The notes beneath the pieces were generated by a model. It did no database searches and had not been told where the DNA came from. It worked only from the letters and a program-made list of their open reading frames with translations. A stretch of 64,000 nucleotides of DNA from CAVQFC01 sp036497895 (GTDB taxonomy: Bacteria > Acidobacteriota > Vicinamibacteria > Vicinamibacterales > CAVVIG01): contig DASXIR010000017.1 in NCBI GenBank assembly GCA_036497895.1, positions 1-64,000 of the forward strand, in the 5' to 3' direction. This document shows positions 7,962-17,465 of the stretch, one piece after another (the first letter of the stretch is position 1; each line of letters opens with the position of its first letter). Made by a program: the position numbers and the translations under genes.

Positions 7962-8522
7962 GTGCCGTCCCGGATCGCCGGTTGCAGCGTGCACTGTGTG
8001 CCGCGCGGTTTCTCGTTGCTGGAAGTTGTCGTTGCGACCTCGATTCTGGTGGTCGCGGTTGCGGGTGTGGCGCCGTTACTGGTCGTGGCTTCGCGCGCGA
8101 ATCAATCGGCGCGCATCACCACGATGGCGTCGCTGCTCGCGCAGCAGAAGATGGAGCAGCTGCGCGCCCTCGAGTGGGCAAGAGATCCGTCGGGCGGGCT
8201 GCTCAGCGACGTCGACACCGATCTGACGGTCACGTTTGCCGCAGGTAGTGGCGGTTCTGGCCTCCAGCCGTCGCCTGCCGGATCGCTCGACAGAAACGTC
8301 GATGGCTACTGCGATTTCATTGCTGCTGATGGTCGCGCGGTCGGGGGAGGGTCCGTGCCGCCGGTCGGTGCAGCCTACGTGCGCCGATGGTCGATCGAAC
8401 CGCTGCCGCCCAACGCGGACGAAGCGCTCGTGCTTCAGGTACTGGTCACGCGTGATGGATCAGTCCAGATGTCGCCGGAGGACGTCCGGCTGACCAGCAT
8501 CCGCGTACGGGGAGGTCGGTAA
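7962..8522 (+). CDS. Minor pilin-like prepilin, PilV type
   Basis: A prepilin with the leader ending PRG, cleaved before FSLLEVVVATSILVVAVAGVAPLL, with Glu at mature position 5. The rest resembles PilV/GspI-type minor pilins, which carry QKMEQLRAL shortly after the helix. The given GTG start yields a 16-residue leader with two cysteines. A later GTG at 7998 would give the short leader MPRG and is equally plausible; neither has a clear ribosome binding site. It is followed at once by the PilW-like gene. The gene starts 111 bases after the kinase gene; I see no convincing promoter in that gap. Confidence 0.8.
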   Translation: MPSRIAGCSVHCVPRGFSLLEVVVATSILVVAVAGVAPLLVVASRANQSARITTMASLLAQQKMEQLRALEWARDPSGGLLSDVDTDLTVTFAAGSGGSGLQPSPAGSLDRNVDGYCDFIAADGRAVGGGSVPPVGAAYVRRWSIEPLPPNADEALVLQVLVTRDGSVQMSPEDVRLTSIRVRGGR

Positions 8523-8523
8523 C

Positions 8524-9705
8524 ATGACTGGGAGCGCACGCGGCTTCTCACTGATCGAATCGATTGTCGCGATGGGCATCATGCTGACGGTGACGGCTGG
8601 CATCTTCGGCATGGTCCATCCCGGCCGTCGCACGACGGCCGCCGAGCTCGAAGTCGCCGACCTGCAGCAGCGTCTGCGCGTCGCCGCGGACGCATTGTCG
8701 CGGGATTTGCTGCTCGCTGGTGCGGGATCGTATCTCGGCCCTCACGATGGCGCGCTCGGTCTGTATCTTCCGCCCGTGATGCCGTCCCGGCAGGGAGCCA
8801 CCGGCGACGATCCGCCCGGTGCGTTCACGAACGATCGAATCACGCTGCTCTACGTCCCCGCCACCGCAGCTGAAACCTCGTTACTCGCAGATCTCACGCC
8901 CGAATCGCAGACGCTGCAGCTGGCGCCGAAAGCCGGTTGTCCAGGCGGCGCGAATCTCTGCGGATTCGCCAGGAATGTCTCTGCGCTCGTGTACGACGAA
9001 CATGGCAACTACGATCTCTTCCCGGTCGCGACCGTGGATGATGGCCTGTCCCAGATCACCGTCAGCAAACCTCCCGATGCGCTGTCGACCACGTATGCGG
9101 CAGGCGCGAAGGTCGTGGAGGTAATCAGCCGAACCTACGCGCTCAGAACAGATCCGGCGACTGGTTCGCTGCAGTTGACAACCTACGACGGCACCTACAA
9201 CGCCGAGGTTCCCGTCGTCGATCACGTCGTACGCCTGTCGTTCGACTATTTTGGCGAGCCGTTGCCGCCCGCGATATCGCGGCCGCTCAGCGACGAATCG
9301 GGTCCGTGGACAACCTACGGACCGAAGCCGCCGGACACCACAGTCAAACCGACCGCCTATCCCGCCGGCGAAAACTGCGCGTTCGCGCGCGACGCAGATG
9401 GCGAGCCCGTGCCGCGCCTGGCAACGCTTGCTGCCGGTCCTGGACTCGTCAAGCTGACGGCCGCGCAGTTGAGCGACGGCCCATGGTGCCCGGACGCCGC
9501 GAACGCCAATCGCTGGGATGCGGACCTGCTGAGGATTCGAAAGGTGGCGGTCACGCTTCGGGTCGAAGCGGCGGCGCCGATGTTACGAGGGCCGGCAGGT
9601 CCGCTGTTCGTGAATGGCGGCAGCGCGCGAGGCGGTCTCGCCTGGGTGCCCGATCAGGAAGTGCGATTTGAAATCGCGCCGCGTAACTTGAATCTGGGGC
9701 GATAG
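8524..9705 (+). CDS. Minor pilin-like prepilin, PilW type
   Basis: A 393-residue protein with a short leader MTGSARG cleaved before FSLIESIVAMGIMLTVTAGIFGM, with Glu at mature position 5. After the helix comes LQQRLRVAADALSRDLLLAGAG, the pattern common to PilW-type minor pilins. The large C-terminal domain (about 330 residues) holds five cysteines, including CPGGANLC, which may form disulfides. It starts one base after the stop of the PilV-like gene. It would be part of the pilus tip or priming complex. Sequence outside the N-terminus is not one I recognise. Confidence 0.82.
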   Translation: MTGSARGFSLIESIVAMGIMLTVTAGIFGMVHPGRRTTAAELEVADLQQRLRVAADALSRDLLLAGAGSYLGPHDGALGLYLPPVMPSRQGATGDDPPGAFTNDRITLLYVPATAAETSLLADLTPESQTLQLAPKAGCPGGANLCGFARNVSALVYDEHGNYDLFPVATVDDGLSQITVSKPPDALSTTYAAGAKVVEVISRTYALRTDPATGSLQLTTYDGTYNAEVPVVDHVVRLSFDYFGEPLPPAISRPLSDESGPWTTYGPKPPDTTVKPTAYPAGENCAFARDADGEPVPRLATLAAGPGLVKLTAAQLSDGPWCPDAANANRWDADLLRIRKVAVTLRVEAAAPMLRGPAGPLFVNGGSARGGLAWVPDQEVRFEIAPRNLNLGR

Positions 9706-9706
9706 C

Positions 9707-10354
9707 GTGAATACGGTTCTTCGGCGCGAGGACGGAATCGCACTGCTGGTCGCCATCATGGCGACGCTGTTGCTGACCGCCCTTGCCGGTGCGATGGTGC
9801 TGACGACCACCTCGGAAACAATCATCGCGGCTAACTTTCGTCGAGCCGCGGAGGAACTCTACGCGGCCGATGCGGGACTCGAGCGCATCATTGACGAATT
9901 GCGGTCGGTGCCGGACTGGAACGCGGTTCGGCTTGGTCTGGTGCGCTCCTCGTTCGTCGACGGCCCGCCGTCCGGGTTGCGCACATTACCGGACGGCTCG
10001 ACGATCGACCTGAGCCAAATTGTGAACCTGGCGAACTGCGAGAAGACTGTTTCCTGCACCGACTCTGAGATGAATGCGGTGACGCCGGACCGCCCATGGG
10101 CGGCAGCCAACCCGCATTGGGTGTTGACCGGCTACACGCCCTTCGGTGTCCTGCTCACCGCCGGTGCGGGCAATTCGACGATTTACCTCGTCATTTTGGC
10201 TGCCGCGAGCCCCGGACCGGGCGATCCGGCGGTTGAGACCCTGGCCCTGAGGGCGGAGGCGTTTGGCTCGAGAGGCGGGCACAAGGTCATCGAAGCCGCG
10301 CTGGCGCGGACAGATGCCGGCGTCCGTCTGCTGTCATGGCGCACAGTTCGATAG
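9707..10354 (+). CDS. PilX-like pilus assembly protein
   Basis: A 215-residue protein starting at a GTG one base after the PilW-like stop. The N-terminus RREDGIALLVAIMATLLLTALAGAMVLTT followed by FRRAAEELYAADAGLERIIDEL is the PilX N-terminal pattern, in which the usual prepilin Phe is replaced (here GIALL). Such proteins join minor pilins in the tip complex, though processing by the peptidase is less certain. The middle contains one Cys pair (NCEKTVSC). No PilY1-type tip adhesin gene follows, which is unusual for this gene order. Confidence 0.8.
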   Translation: MNTVLRREDGIALLVAIMATLLLTALAGAMVLTTTSETIIAANFRRAAEELYAADAGLERIIDELRSVPDWNAVRLGLVRSSFVDGPPSGLRTLPDGSTIDLSQIVNLANCEKTVSCTDSEMNAVTPDRPWAAANPHWVLTGYTPFGVLLTAGAGNSTIYLVILAAASPGPGDPAVETLALRAEAFGSRGGHKVIEAALARTDAGVRLLSWRTVR

Positions 10355-10383
10355 CAGGCTGCTGGACCAGGGCGTCCTTGACC

Positions 10384-10391
10384 GGGGGGGG
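10384..10391 (+). repeat. Run of eight G in the pilX-like/10436 intergenic gap
   Basis: GGGGGGGG within the 81-base gap before the gene at 10436. Such tracts can change length by slippage and are also prone to sequencing error. It is too far (about 45 bases) from the next start to affect the frame, but could alter promoter spacing or leader structure. No other element was recognised in the gap. Confidence 0.6.
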
Positions 10392-10435
10392 ACCCTTACG
10401 TACGATCATTTTGGAGCCGATAAGGGGACTGGCCC

Positions 10436-10993
10436 ATGTCCAAACAGATCACGCTTGCCCTGGTGATGCTCGCCTTTGCCGGCACCATGCGGGCCCAGTC
10501 GCTAGCTGACGTCGCGAAGAAGGAAGAGGAACGTCGCAAGGCGTCGCCGCCGCCGACCAAGGTCTACACCAACAAGGACCTGGTCGACGTGCCCGGAGGG
10601 TCGACCCCGCCTCCGCCGACCTCGCCGTCCGACACAGCTGCGGCCGCCGACACATCCGCCACGTCAGGCAGCGGTGGCGCGGGGAAAATCGACGATGACA
10701 AGTCCACCCCGAAAGACAAGGCGTACTGGACGAAGCGCCTGAAGACGTTGCAGGACAAACTCGACAACGACACGGCCTTTGCGTCCGCGCTTCAGTCCCA
10801 GGTCAACGGATTGACCACTGACTTTGTCAATCGCGACGACCCGGCCCAGCGGGCCGCAATCGAAGCGCAGCGCGTCAAGGCGCTGGGGCAGCTCAACGAT
10901 CTGAAAACCGCGATCCCGCTCGACAACAAAGCCATCGCCGACCTGCTCGAGGAAGCGCGCCGCGCTGGCGTGCCGCCCGGCTGGCTGCGGTGA
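10436..10993 (+). CDS. Secreted protein with C-terminal coiled coil, unknown function
   Basis: A 185-residue exported protein with a signal peptide (MSKQITLALVMLAFAGTMRA, cut after MRA). A charged stretch DVAKKEEERRK is followed by a Pro/Ser/Thr-rich linker (about 37-80). A helical region near 95-165 (YWTKRLKTLQDKLDNDTAFASALQSQV) looks like a coiled coil. The C-terminal ARRAGVPPGWLR is a compact end motif. It lies between the PilX-like gene and the PilR-like regulator, and I do not know a named family for it. A periplasmic accessory role in pilus biogenesis is possible but unsupported beyond context. Confidence 0.75.
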   Translation: MSKQITLALVMLAFAGTMRAQSLADVAKKEEERRKASPPPTKVYTNKDLVDVPGGSTPPPPTSPSDTAAAADTSATSGSGGAGKIDDDKSTPKDKAYWTKRLKTLQDKLDNDTAFASALQSQVNGLTTDFVNRDDPAQRAAIEAQRVKALGQLNDLKTAIPLDNKAIADLLEEARRAGVPPGWLR

Positions 10994-11051
10994 GCATTCG
11001 GCTGACACCGGCCGCAACCCCGCTGAAACTTGCCCCTGGCTGGATCGCGGG

Positions 11052-12470
<1,419 letters not shown>

Positions 12471-12478
12471 CTCTCGAC

Positions 12479-13573
12479 CTACTTCGCGAACCCGACTTTC
12501 CTGAGGGTGGTGCGAATCTCGTTCTCGCTCACATCGTCCACAATCGTCGTCGCGCCGATCGCCATAGGCAGCACGAAGTGCAACGTGCCGGCCATCACTT
12601 TTTTATCGTGCTGGATGGCGGCCAGGATTTCAGAGGCCGGGAGGTCGGTAATCGGTGGCAGCGGACCGAGGCTGGCGATCACATCCGCGAGCGCGAGCCG
12701 GTCCTGCTCGGACAGCACGCCCCGGGCCTTCGCGAGTTCGGCTGCGACCAGCATCCCGACGCCCACCGCCTCGCCGTGTCGGAAACGCCGGTATTTGGTG
12801 ACGGCCTCGATCGCGTGGCCGGCGGTGTGGCCGAAGTTCAGAATCCGGCGCGGGCCCGTCTCGCGCTCGTCGGCCGTGACCACGTCCGCCTTGATCCGGC
12901 AGGCCTCCGCGATGATTGGCGTCAACGTTTCAGGCGTGCGCGTGAAGATCGCCTTGCGCTCGCGGACGATGCGATCGAACAGCGCGGGGCTGGAGGTCAT
13001 GCCGTACTTGATCACTTCGTACAGCCCGGCGCGAAACTCGCGGCGCGGCAGCGTGCCGAGCACGGCTGGATCGGCGATCACCGCGTGCGGCTGATAGAAC
13101 GCGCCGATCAGGTTCTTGCCGTGCGGATGGTTGACGCCCACCTTGCCGCCAATCGCGCTGTCCACCTGTGCCAGGAGCGTCGTCGGCAGGTGCACCAGCG
13201 CGATGCCGCGCAGGTAGGTCGCCGCGGCGAATCCAGCCATGTCGCCGATCACGCCGCCGCCAAAGGTGATGATCGTCGAGGCGCGGTCGGCATTCGCCCG
13301 CACCAATGCGTCGTAAACGCGTGAGACGGTTGCGAGTTGCTTGAAGCGCTCGCCGTCGGGCACGAGGATTGGTTCGGCCGCCGACACCGCGCGGGTCAAT
13401 TGCGGACCGTGGAGCCGCCATACCAGCGGGCTCGACACGATGAACCGGCGCGCGGGCGCTCGCAGGACATCGAGTGAATGCCCGACGTGGTCGAGAGTGC
13501 CGTGGCCGATGGTGACCGTGTACGGGCGGGACGGCGTCCTGACGTCGATGCGGATCGGTCCAGGGGAGTCCAT
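12479..13573 (-). CDS. aroB: 3-dehydroquinate synthase
   Basis: A 364-residue enzyme that converts DAHP to 3-dehydroquinate in the shikimate pathway, using NAD and a divalent metal. Seen: the NAD-binding segment TFGGGVIGDMAGFAAATYLRG, the DSAIGGKVGVN loop, and metal ligands in EVIKYG, NFGHTAGHAIE and RHGEAV. Length is normal. A TTG directly precedes the chosen ATG at 13573, so a start one codon earlier is possible. It is a single gene, divergent from proS across 65 bases. No ribosome binding site is obvious, and AT-rich hexamers close upstream suggest a short or absent leader. Confidence 0.95.
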   Translation of the reverse strand: MDSPGPIRIDVRTPSRPYTVTIGHGTLDHVGHSLDVLRAPARRFIVSSPLVWRLHGPQLTRAVSAAEPILVPDGERFKQLATVSRVYDALVRANADRASTIITFGGGVIGDMAGFAAATYLRGIALVHLPTTLLAQVDSAIGGKVGVNHPHGKNLIGAFYQPHAVIADPAVLGTLPRREFRAGLYEVIKYGMTSSPALFDRIVRERKAIFTRTPETLTPIIAEACRIKADVVTADERETGPRRILNFGHTAGHAIEAVTKYRRFRHGEAVGVGMLVAAELAKARGVLSEQDRLALADVIASLGPLPPITDLPASEILAAIQHDKKVMAGTLHFVLPMAIGATTIVDDVSENEIRTTLRKVGFAK

Positions 13574-13596
13574 CAAATCAGGATGTTAGGATAACT

Positions 13597-13602
13597 TAGA
13601 AT
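13597..13602 (+). promoter_or_regulatory. Candidate -10 element of proS
   Basis: TAGAAT, 40 bases before the proS ATG, in an AT-rich pocket between divergent aroB and proS. The matching -35 region is poor (CAAATC at 17 bases), so this is tentative. The start of transcription would fall at the base of the hairpin at 13604-13623. Confidence 0.4.
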
Positions 13603-13603
13603 A

Positions 13604-13623
13604 GGATCTGCTCTGGCAGATCC
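13604..13623. repeat. Perfect inverted repeat in proS leader
   Basis: GGATCTGC-TCTG-GCAGATCC, 8-bp arms with a 4-base loop, between aroB and proS. No T-tract follows on either strand, so it is not a terminator. It may be a 5' stabilising stem-loop on the proS transcript or an operator for the divergent pair. Confidence 0.6.
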
Positions 13624-13641
13624 GTCCTGTCGCTCAACATC

Positions 13642-15111
13642 ATGGCCAAACAAGACAAGAAGCACGATAAGGCAGACGCCTTCGTCACCGAAATCACGCC
13701 CCGGTCGCAGGATTTCTCGAAGTGGTACATCGACGTGGTCCTCCGAGCCGAACTGGCCGACTATTCGCCGGTCAAGGGCTGCATGGTGATCCGGCCTTAT
13801 GGCTACGCGATCTGGGAGCTGATTCAACAGGCCCTCGATAAACGTATCAAGGCGACCGGCCACGTCAACGCCTATTTCCCTCTGTTCATTCCCGAAGGCC
13901 TTCTGAACAAGGAGGCCGAGCACGTCGAGGGATTCGCGCCGCAGGTGGCCTACGTCACCGTCGGCGGCGGAGAAGTGCTCGAGGAAAAGCTGGTCGTTCG
14001 TCCGACCTCGGAAGCGATCATCGGGACGATGTACGCGAAATGGGTCCAGTCCTGGCGCGACCTGCCGATTCTGATCAACCAGTGGGCGAACGTCGTGCGC
14101 TGGGAGAAAGTGACGCGTCCGTTCCTGCGCACGACCGAATTTCTGTGGCAGGAAGGGCACACCGCGCATGAGACCGCGGAAGAAGCTGAAGACGAGACGC
14201 TGAAGATCCTGCATCTCTACAAGGAAACGCTCGAGACTGAGCTGGCGGTCCCGGTCGTGGAAGGACGAAAGAGCGAGAGCGAGAAGTTTGCCGGCGCGCT
14301 GCGGACCTATTCGATCGAGGCGCTGATGGGCGACGGCCGGGCGCTGCAGGCGGGCACCTCGCACAACCTCGGCCAGAATTTCGCGAAGGCGTTCGAGATC
14401 ACGTTTCAGGCGCGGGACAAGTCGATGCAGCACGTGTGGGGCACGTCATGGGGCATGACAACACGCCTGATCGGCGCGGCGATCATGGTCCACGGCGATG
14501 ACAGCGGCCTGATTCTGCCGCCGCGCATCGCGCCGTATCAGGTCGTGATTGTGCCGATTGGTCGCGACAACTGGCGCGAGACCGTGTTGCCGGTCGCGAA
14601 AAAACTGCAGGACGATCTCGTCGCCGCGGGCATCCGGGTCACGCTCGACGAGCGCGACGAGCGTCCAGGCTGGAAATTCGCCGAATGGGAAATGCGCGGC
14701 GTGCCGCTGCGGCTGGAGATCGGACCCAAGGACATCGAGAAGTCGGCGGTGCTGGTCGCCCGGCGCGACACCCGCGAGAAGCAAAGCATCGCCATGGATG
14801 GCCTGACCGCCCGCCTCCGTGAATTGCTCGACGAGATTCAGGCCGGCCTGTTCACGCGTGCGGTCCAGTTCCAGCAGGAGCACACGCAGCGTGCCGACAC
14901 CTACGCCGCGTTCAGGCAGCTGATGGAAGGGCGCCCGGGATTCGTGATCGCGCCGTGGTGCGGCGCTGCCGAATGCGAGACACAGATCAAGAACGACACC
15001 CAGGCAACGATTCGCAACATGCCGATGGGCGCTCACGCCGCAGCTGACAGCCGCTGCATTCGTTGTGACAATCCGGCAACCGCCGAAGCCTGGTTCGCCA
15101 AGTCGTACTGA
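13642..15111 (+). CDS. proS: Prolyl-tRNA synthetase, archaeal/eukaryotic-type (ProS type 3)
   Basis: A 489-residue class II aminoacyl-tRNA synthetase that charges tRNA-Pro. It begins with FVTEITPRSQDFSKWYIDVVLRAELADYS and carries class II motif 2 in RPFLRTTEFLWQEGHTAH, the family form of the shorter archaeal/eukaryotic-like ProS. The large editing insertion of the common bacterial form is absent. Cysteines near the C-terminus (WCGAAECE and CIRCDNPA) form the usual zinc site, and the protein ends in a Tyr, as this type does. It stands alone, divergent from aroB and convergent with the HEAT-repeat gene. Such ProS forms occur in several bacterial phyla, so recent transfer is not implied. Confidence 0.96.
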   Translation: MAKQDKKHDKADAFVTEITPRSQDFSKWYIDVVLRAELADYSPVKGCMVIRPYGYAIWELIQQALDKRIKATGHVNAYFPLFIPEGLLNKEAEHVEGFAPQVAYVTVGGGEVLEEKLVVRPTSEAIIGTMYAKWVQSWRDLPILINQWANVVRWEKVTRPFLRTTEFLWQEGHTAHETAEEAEDETLKILHLYKETLETELAVPVVEGRKSESEKFAGALRTYSIEALMGDGRALQAGTSHNLGQNFAKAFEITFQARDKSMQHVWGTSWGMTTRLIGAAIMVHGDDSGLILPPRIAPYQVVIVPIGRDNWRETVLPVAKKLQDDLVAAGIRVTLDERDERPGWKFAEWEMRGVPLRLEIGPKDIEKSAVLVARRDTREKQSIAMDGLTARLRELLDEIQAGLFTRAVQFQQEHTQRADTYAAFRQLMEGRPGFVIAPWCGAAECETQIKNDTQATIRNMPMGAHAAADSRCIRCDNPATAEAWFAKSY

Positions 15112-15154
15112 CGCCCGGTGTGGCGCGCTGACGCTCTCGCGTGGCGCAGCCCTT

Positions 15155-16168
15155 TCAGGGCCGAGGCGGCCAGAGCGCGTCGAGCGCCGCCTTCGACTTT
15201 TTCTCGATCTTCTTGATCGCCGCGTGACGCCGCGTCAGCTTGTCGCGCTTGACGATCGCGCGGAAGGCATCGACGAGGTGGTCGCGCCACCACTGGTCGC
15301 GGGCGCGCGCAAAGGCGCCGGCGATCGCCTCGACGCACGAGGCGTCGCCGATGGTCGAGAGCGCCGCCAGGAATTCCACTGGTAGCGGCGCGCGAGCCGC
15401 TTCGATCGATTCACGCAGATCGTAAACGGCCAGGCGGCTCCCACGCTGCGCCAGCGCCAGGTGCGCAGCGGCCCTGACCGCCGTCCAGTCAGGACGTTGC
15501 GCCGCCGGCTGCCCTCGCTCGTGCTCGCGGATTCGCTCGATGATCTGCAGCAGGACCGGCAGCGGCGCGCGCTGTCCCGCACGTGCGATTGATTGGCGCA
15601 TCACCTGCGGGTCCCACGACAGGCTTCCGCGCGCACCGCGGGTCAGCAGATCGAGCGGGTCGAGCGTCTCCTCTGTTCCACCGGCCGCCGACACGGCGGT
15701 TTGGACGTCCACGCTGGTGTCGTCCGCCAGCGACGCAAAGACCGGCGCCAGGGTGGATGGCGCCAGATCGCGCAGCCCTCGCAGCGCCGCGACCCGAACC
15801 GGTGCCGGCCGCGCCCTGTCCAGCGCGATCTCAATGAGCCGATCCACCGCGGCGGCCCCCTTTGGTCCACGCACGAACACGCCCGCGAGGCTGGCGGCGG
15901 CCGCCGCCACCGCGGCGTCGGGGTCGCCGAGGGCCTCGAACGCGATTGGCAGCGCACGCGGGTCGGCGATGCCTTCGAGGGCGCGCAACGCCGCTGTCCG
16001 CGCGATCGCATTCGTGGGCGAATCGGCAGCCGACAACAGCCGCTCGACCGCCCGCGCGCCGATCACGGTCAGCCGCGCGACGGCTGCCTCGCGTGTCGTG
16101 GCATCCCCGGCGCCGAGATTCTCGATCAGCGTTGAAATCTGTGTGGAAGCCGATGCCCGCGTCGCCAC
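15155..16168 (-). CDS. HEAT-repeat protein
   Basis: About 337 residues made of Ala/Arg-rich paired helices, for example TREAAVARLTVIGARAVERLL, ARTAALRALEGIADPRALPIAFEALGD and PVRVAALRGLRDLAPSTLAPVFASL, typical of HEAT/PBS-lyase-like repeats. Such proteins act as binding scaffolds. The chosen GTG at 16168 has AGGA eight bases upstream and lies 47 bases after the tatC stop; the reading frame stays open into tatC, but that upstream part only shadows tatC. It is probably the third gene of a tatA-tatC operon. No signal peptide is seen, so it is cytoplasmic. The binding partner is unknown. Confidence 0.82.
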   Translation of the reverse strand: MATRASASTQISTLIENLGAGDATTREAAVARLTVIGARAVERLLSAADSPTNAIARTAALRALEGIADPRALPIAFEALGDPDAAVAAAAASLAGVFVRGPKGAAAVDRLIEIALDRARPAPVRVAALRGLRDLAPSTLAPVFASLADDTSVDVQTAVSAAGGTEETLDPLDLLTRGARGSLSWDPQVMRQSIARAGQRAPLPVLLQIIERIREHERGQPAAQRPDWTAVRAAAHLALAQRGSRLAVYDLRESIEAARAPLPVEFLAALSTIGDASCVEAIAGAFARARDQWWRDHLVDAFRAIVKRDKLTRRHAAIKKIEKKSKAALDALWPPRP

Positions 16169-16215
16169 TCGAGCGATCCTAACCCAGGCGGCTCGGGGCA
16201 GGCCCCGGCGCCACT

Positions 16216-17031
16216 CTAGTCGTCCAGTTGCTCGGTCTTGCTGCGCGGGTTCACGATCCAGGCGATGCCGATGCTGAGGAAATACAGAATGATCATCGGC
16301 GCAGCGAAGATGGTCTGGTTCATCGGGTCGCCGGTCGGGGTGACGACAGCGGCGATGATGTATGCGATCAGAATGGCGTACTTGCCGTGTTTCCAGAGGA
16401 AGCTCGCCGTGACCAGCTTCATCCTCGCCAGGAAGTAGATGATCGTCGGCATCTGGAAGATGACGCCCATGCCGATCAGCATCTTCAGATACAGATCGAA
16501 GGTGTCCTGCAGGCGCGGCATGAACACCAGGTCGACGCTGTTGAAGCTGGCGAAGAACCGCATCAGGAACGGAAACGCCACGTAGTGATTGAACGCGGCT
16601 CCGCCGAGGAATCCGGCGACGGTGAAAAGTACGAATGGCGTCGCCATCCGCTTTTCTTTCTGGTAGAGACCGGGCGCGATGAAGCACCAGACCTGATACA
16701 TCACGTACGGTGACGCAATGACCGCCCCCGCGATCAGCGACACGGTGATGTACATCGCGAACCCTTCGCCGGGTTCGGTGTAGACCATCTTGACGCCAGG
16801 CGGCAGCACCTTTCGCGTCGGCGCAAGGAGGAAGTCCATGATCTGGTAGATGAAGCCGAACCCGACCAGGATGCCGACGCCGATCGCTATCGCGGAATTG
16901 ACGATGCGCTTGCGGAGCTCGTCGAGATGCTCCAGAAACGACATCTTCCCCGCGATACTCTCATCGTCGTCATCATCGGGGGGAAGCGGCAAGGCCCCCG
17001 AGTGGGGGCCCGGAAAGGGGACCAGGGCCAT
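16216..17031 (-). CDS. tatC: Twin-arginine translocase subunit TatC
   Basis: A 271-residue six-helix membrane protein that binds twin-arginine signal peptides. The family start MSFLEHLDELRKRI is present at residue 30, followed by FAMYITVSLIAGAVIASPYVMYQVWCFIAPGLY and a late VVTPTGDP segment, as usual. The first 29 residues are an extra Pro-rich stretch ending in an Asp cluster (DDDDDE). A start at 16944 with GGGGAAG upstream would remove it, so the N-terminus is uncertain. It follows tatA by 14 bases and forms the minimal TatA-TatC system. No tatB-like gene is seen here; TatA may be bifunctional. Confidence 0.96.
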   Translation of the reverse strand: MALVPFPGPHSGALPLPPDDDDDESIAGKMSFLEHLDELRKRIVNSAIAIGVGILVGFGFIYQIMDFLLAPTRKVLPPGVKMVYTEPGEGFAMYITVSLIAGAVIASPYVMYQVWCFIAPGLYQKEKRMATPFVLFTVAGFLGGAAFNHYVAFPFLMRFFASFNSVDLVFMPRLQDTFDLYLKMLIGMGVIFQMPTIIYFLARMKLVTASFLWKHGKYAILIAYIIAAVVTPTGDPMNQTIFAAPMIILYFLSIGIAWIVNPRSKTEQLDD

Positions 17032-17045
17032 GGGCGGCTCGCGCC

Positions 17046-17324
17046 TTACGCGCTGTGATCAGCTTGACGCACCGGGACCGTCTCTTCCACGTGCGTGGTG
17101 ATCGGCGCCGGCTGAGTTGCTTTCGTCGCGTCGATGGCAGAGCGCTGTTCCTCGATGCGGATTTCTTCTTCGAGCGTGTTCTTGAGCTCGTTCGAGGCCT
17201 TCTTGAACTCGGCCAGACTCTTGCCCAGCGAACGACCCAATTCCGGCAGCTTCCGGGGCCCAAAGATGATCAAGGCAATGACGAAGATGATGATTAACTC
17301 CGGCATTCCGATGGAACCAAGCAT
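17046..17324 (-). CDS. tatA: Twin-arginine translocase subunit TatA/E
   Basis: A 92-residue protein with one N-terminal membrane helix (MPELIIIFVIALIIFG) followed by FGPRKLPELGRSLGKSLAEFKKA, the TatA hinge and amphipathic helix. A Glu/Lys-rich tail follows. The ATG at 17324 has AGGA five bases upstream; an upstream in-frame extension to 17411 overlaps the promoter and is rejected. TatA multimers form the protein-conducting element for folded exported proteins. A near-consensus promoter lies at 17368-17396. Confidence 0.95.
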   Translation of the reverse strand: MLGSIGMPELIIIFVIALIIFGPRKLPELGRSLGKSLAEFKKASNELKNTLEEEIRIEEQRSAIDATKATQPAPITTHVEETVPVRQADHSA

Positions 17325-17367
17325 ATGTATCCTACTTTCACAAAACCAAGGCGGGTCGGCTCCCTTC

Positions 17368-17396
17368 ATTATAGAAAGCGGCTGAAGGCGGGTCAA
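17368..17396 (-). promoter_or_regulatory. Sigma-70 type promoter of tatA-tatC
   Basis: On the minus strand TTGACC and TATAAT are separated by 17 bases, one mismatch from consensus overall. Transcription would begin near 17361, giving a leader of about 37 bases before the tatA ATG at 17324. This is one of the best sigma-70 type matches found by eye in the window. Confidence 0.8.
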
Positions 17397-17429
17397 GGTT
17401 TTCCCCGCCACACGAATCCCCAGAAGTCA

Positions 17430-17459
17430 TTGCAACGTAAGGAATTTATCTGCTAGGAT
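17430..17459 (+). promoter_or_regulatory. Possible promoter of the S41 protease gene
   Basis: TTGCAA and TAGGAT with an 18-base spacer directly before the start at 17466. If used, the mRNA would be nearly leaderless. The match is moderate and rests on spacing and AT content only. Confidence 0.3.
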
Positions 17460-17465
17460 CCGAGC

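Noticed and set aside
10355..10435. Riboswitch between the PilX-like gene and 10436
   Set aside because: Only a G8 tract and short weak pairings are visible; no known riboswitch core was recognised.
16169..16687. N-terminal 173 residues of the long frame leading into the HEAT-repeat protein
   Set aside because: This part is the out-of-frame shadow of tatC; HEAT similarity begins only near 16168, where a GTG with AGGA upstream is present.
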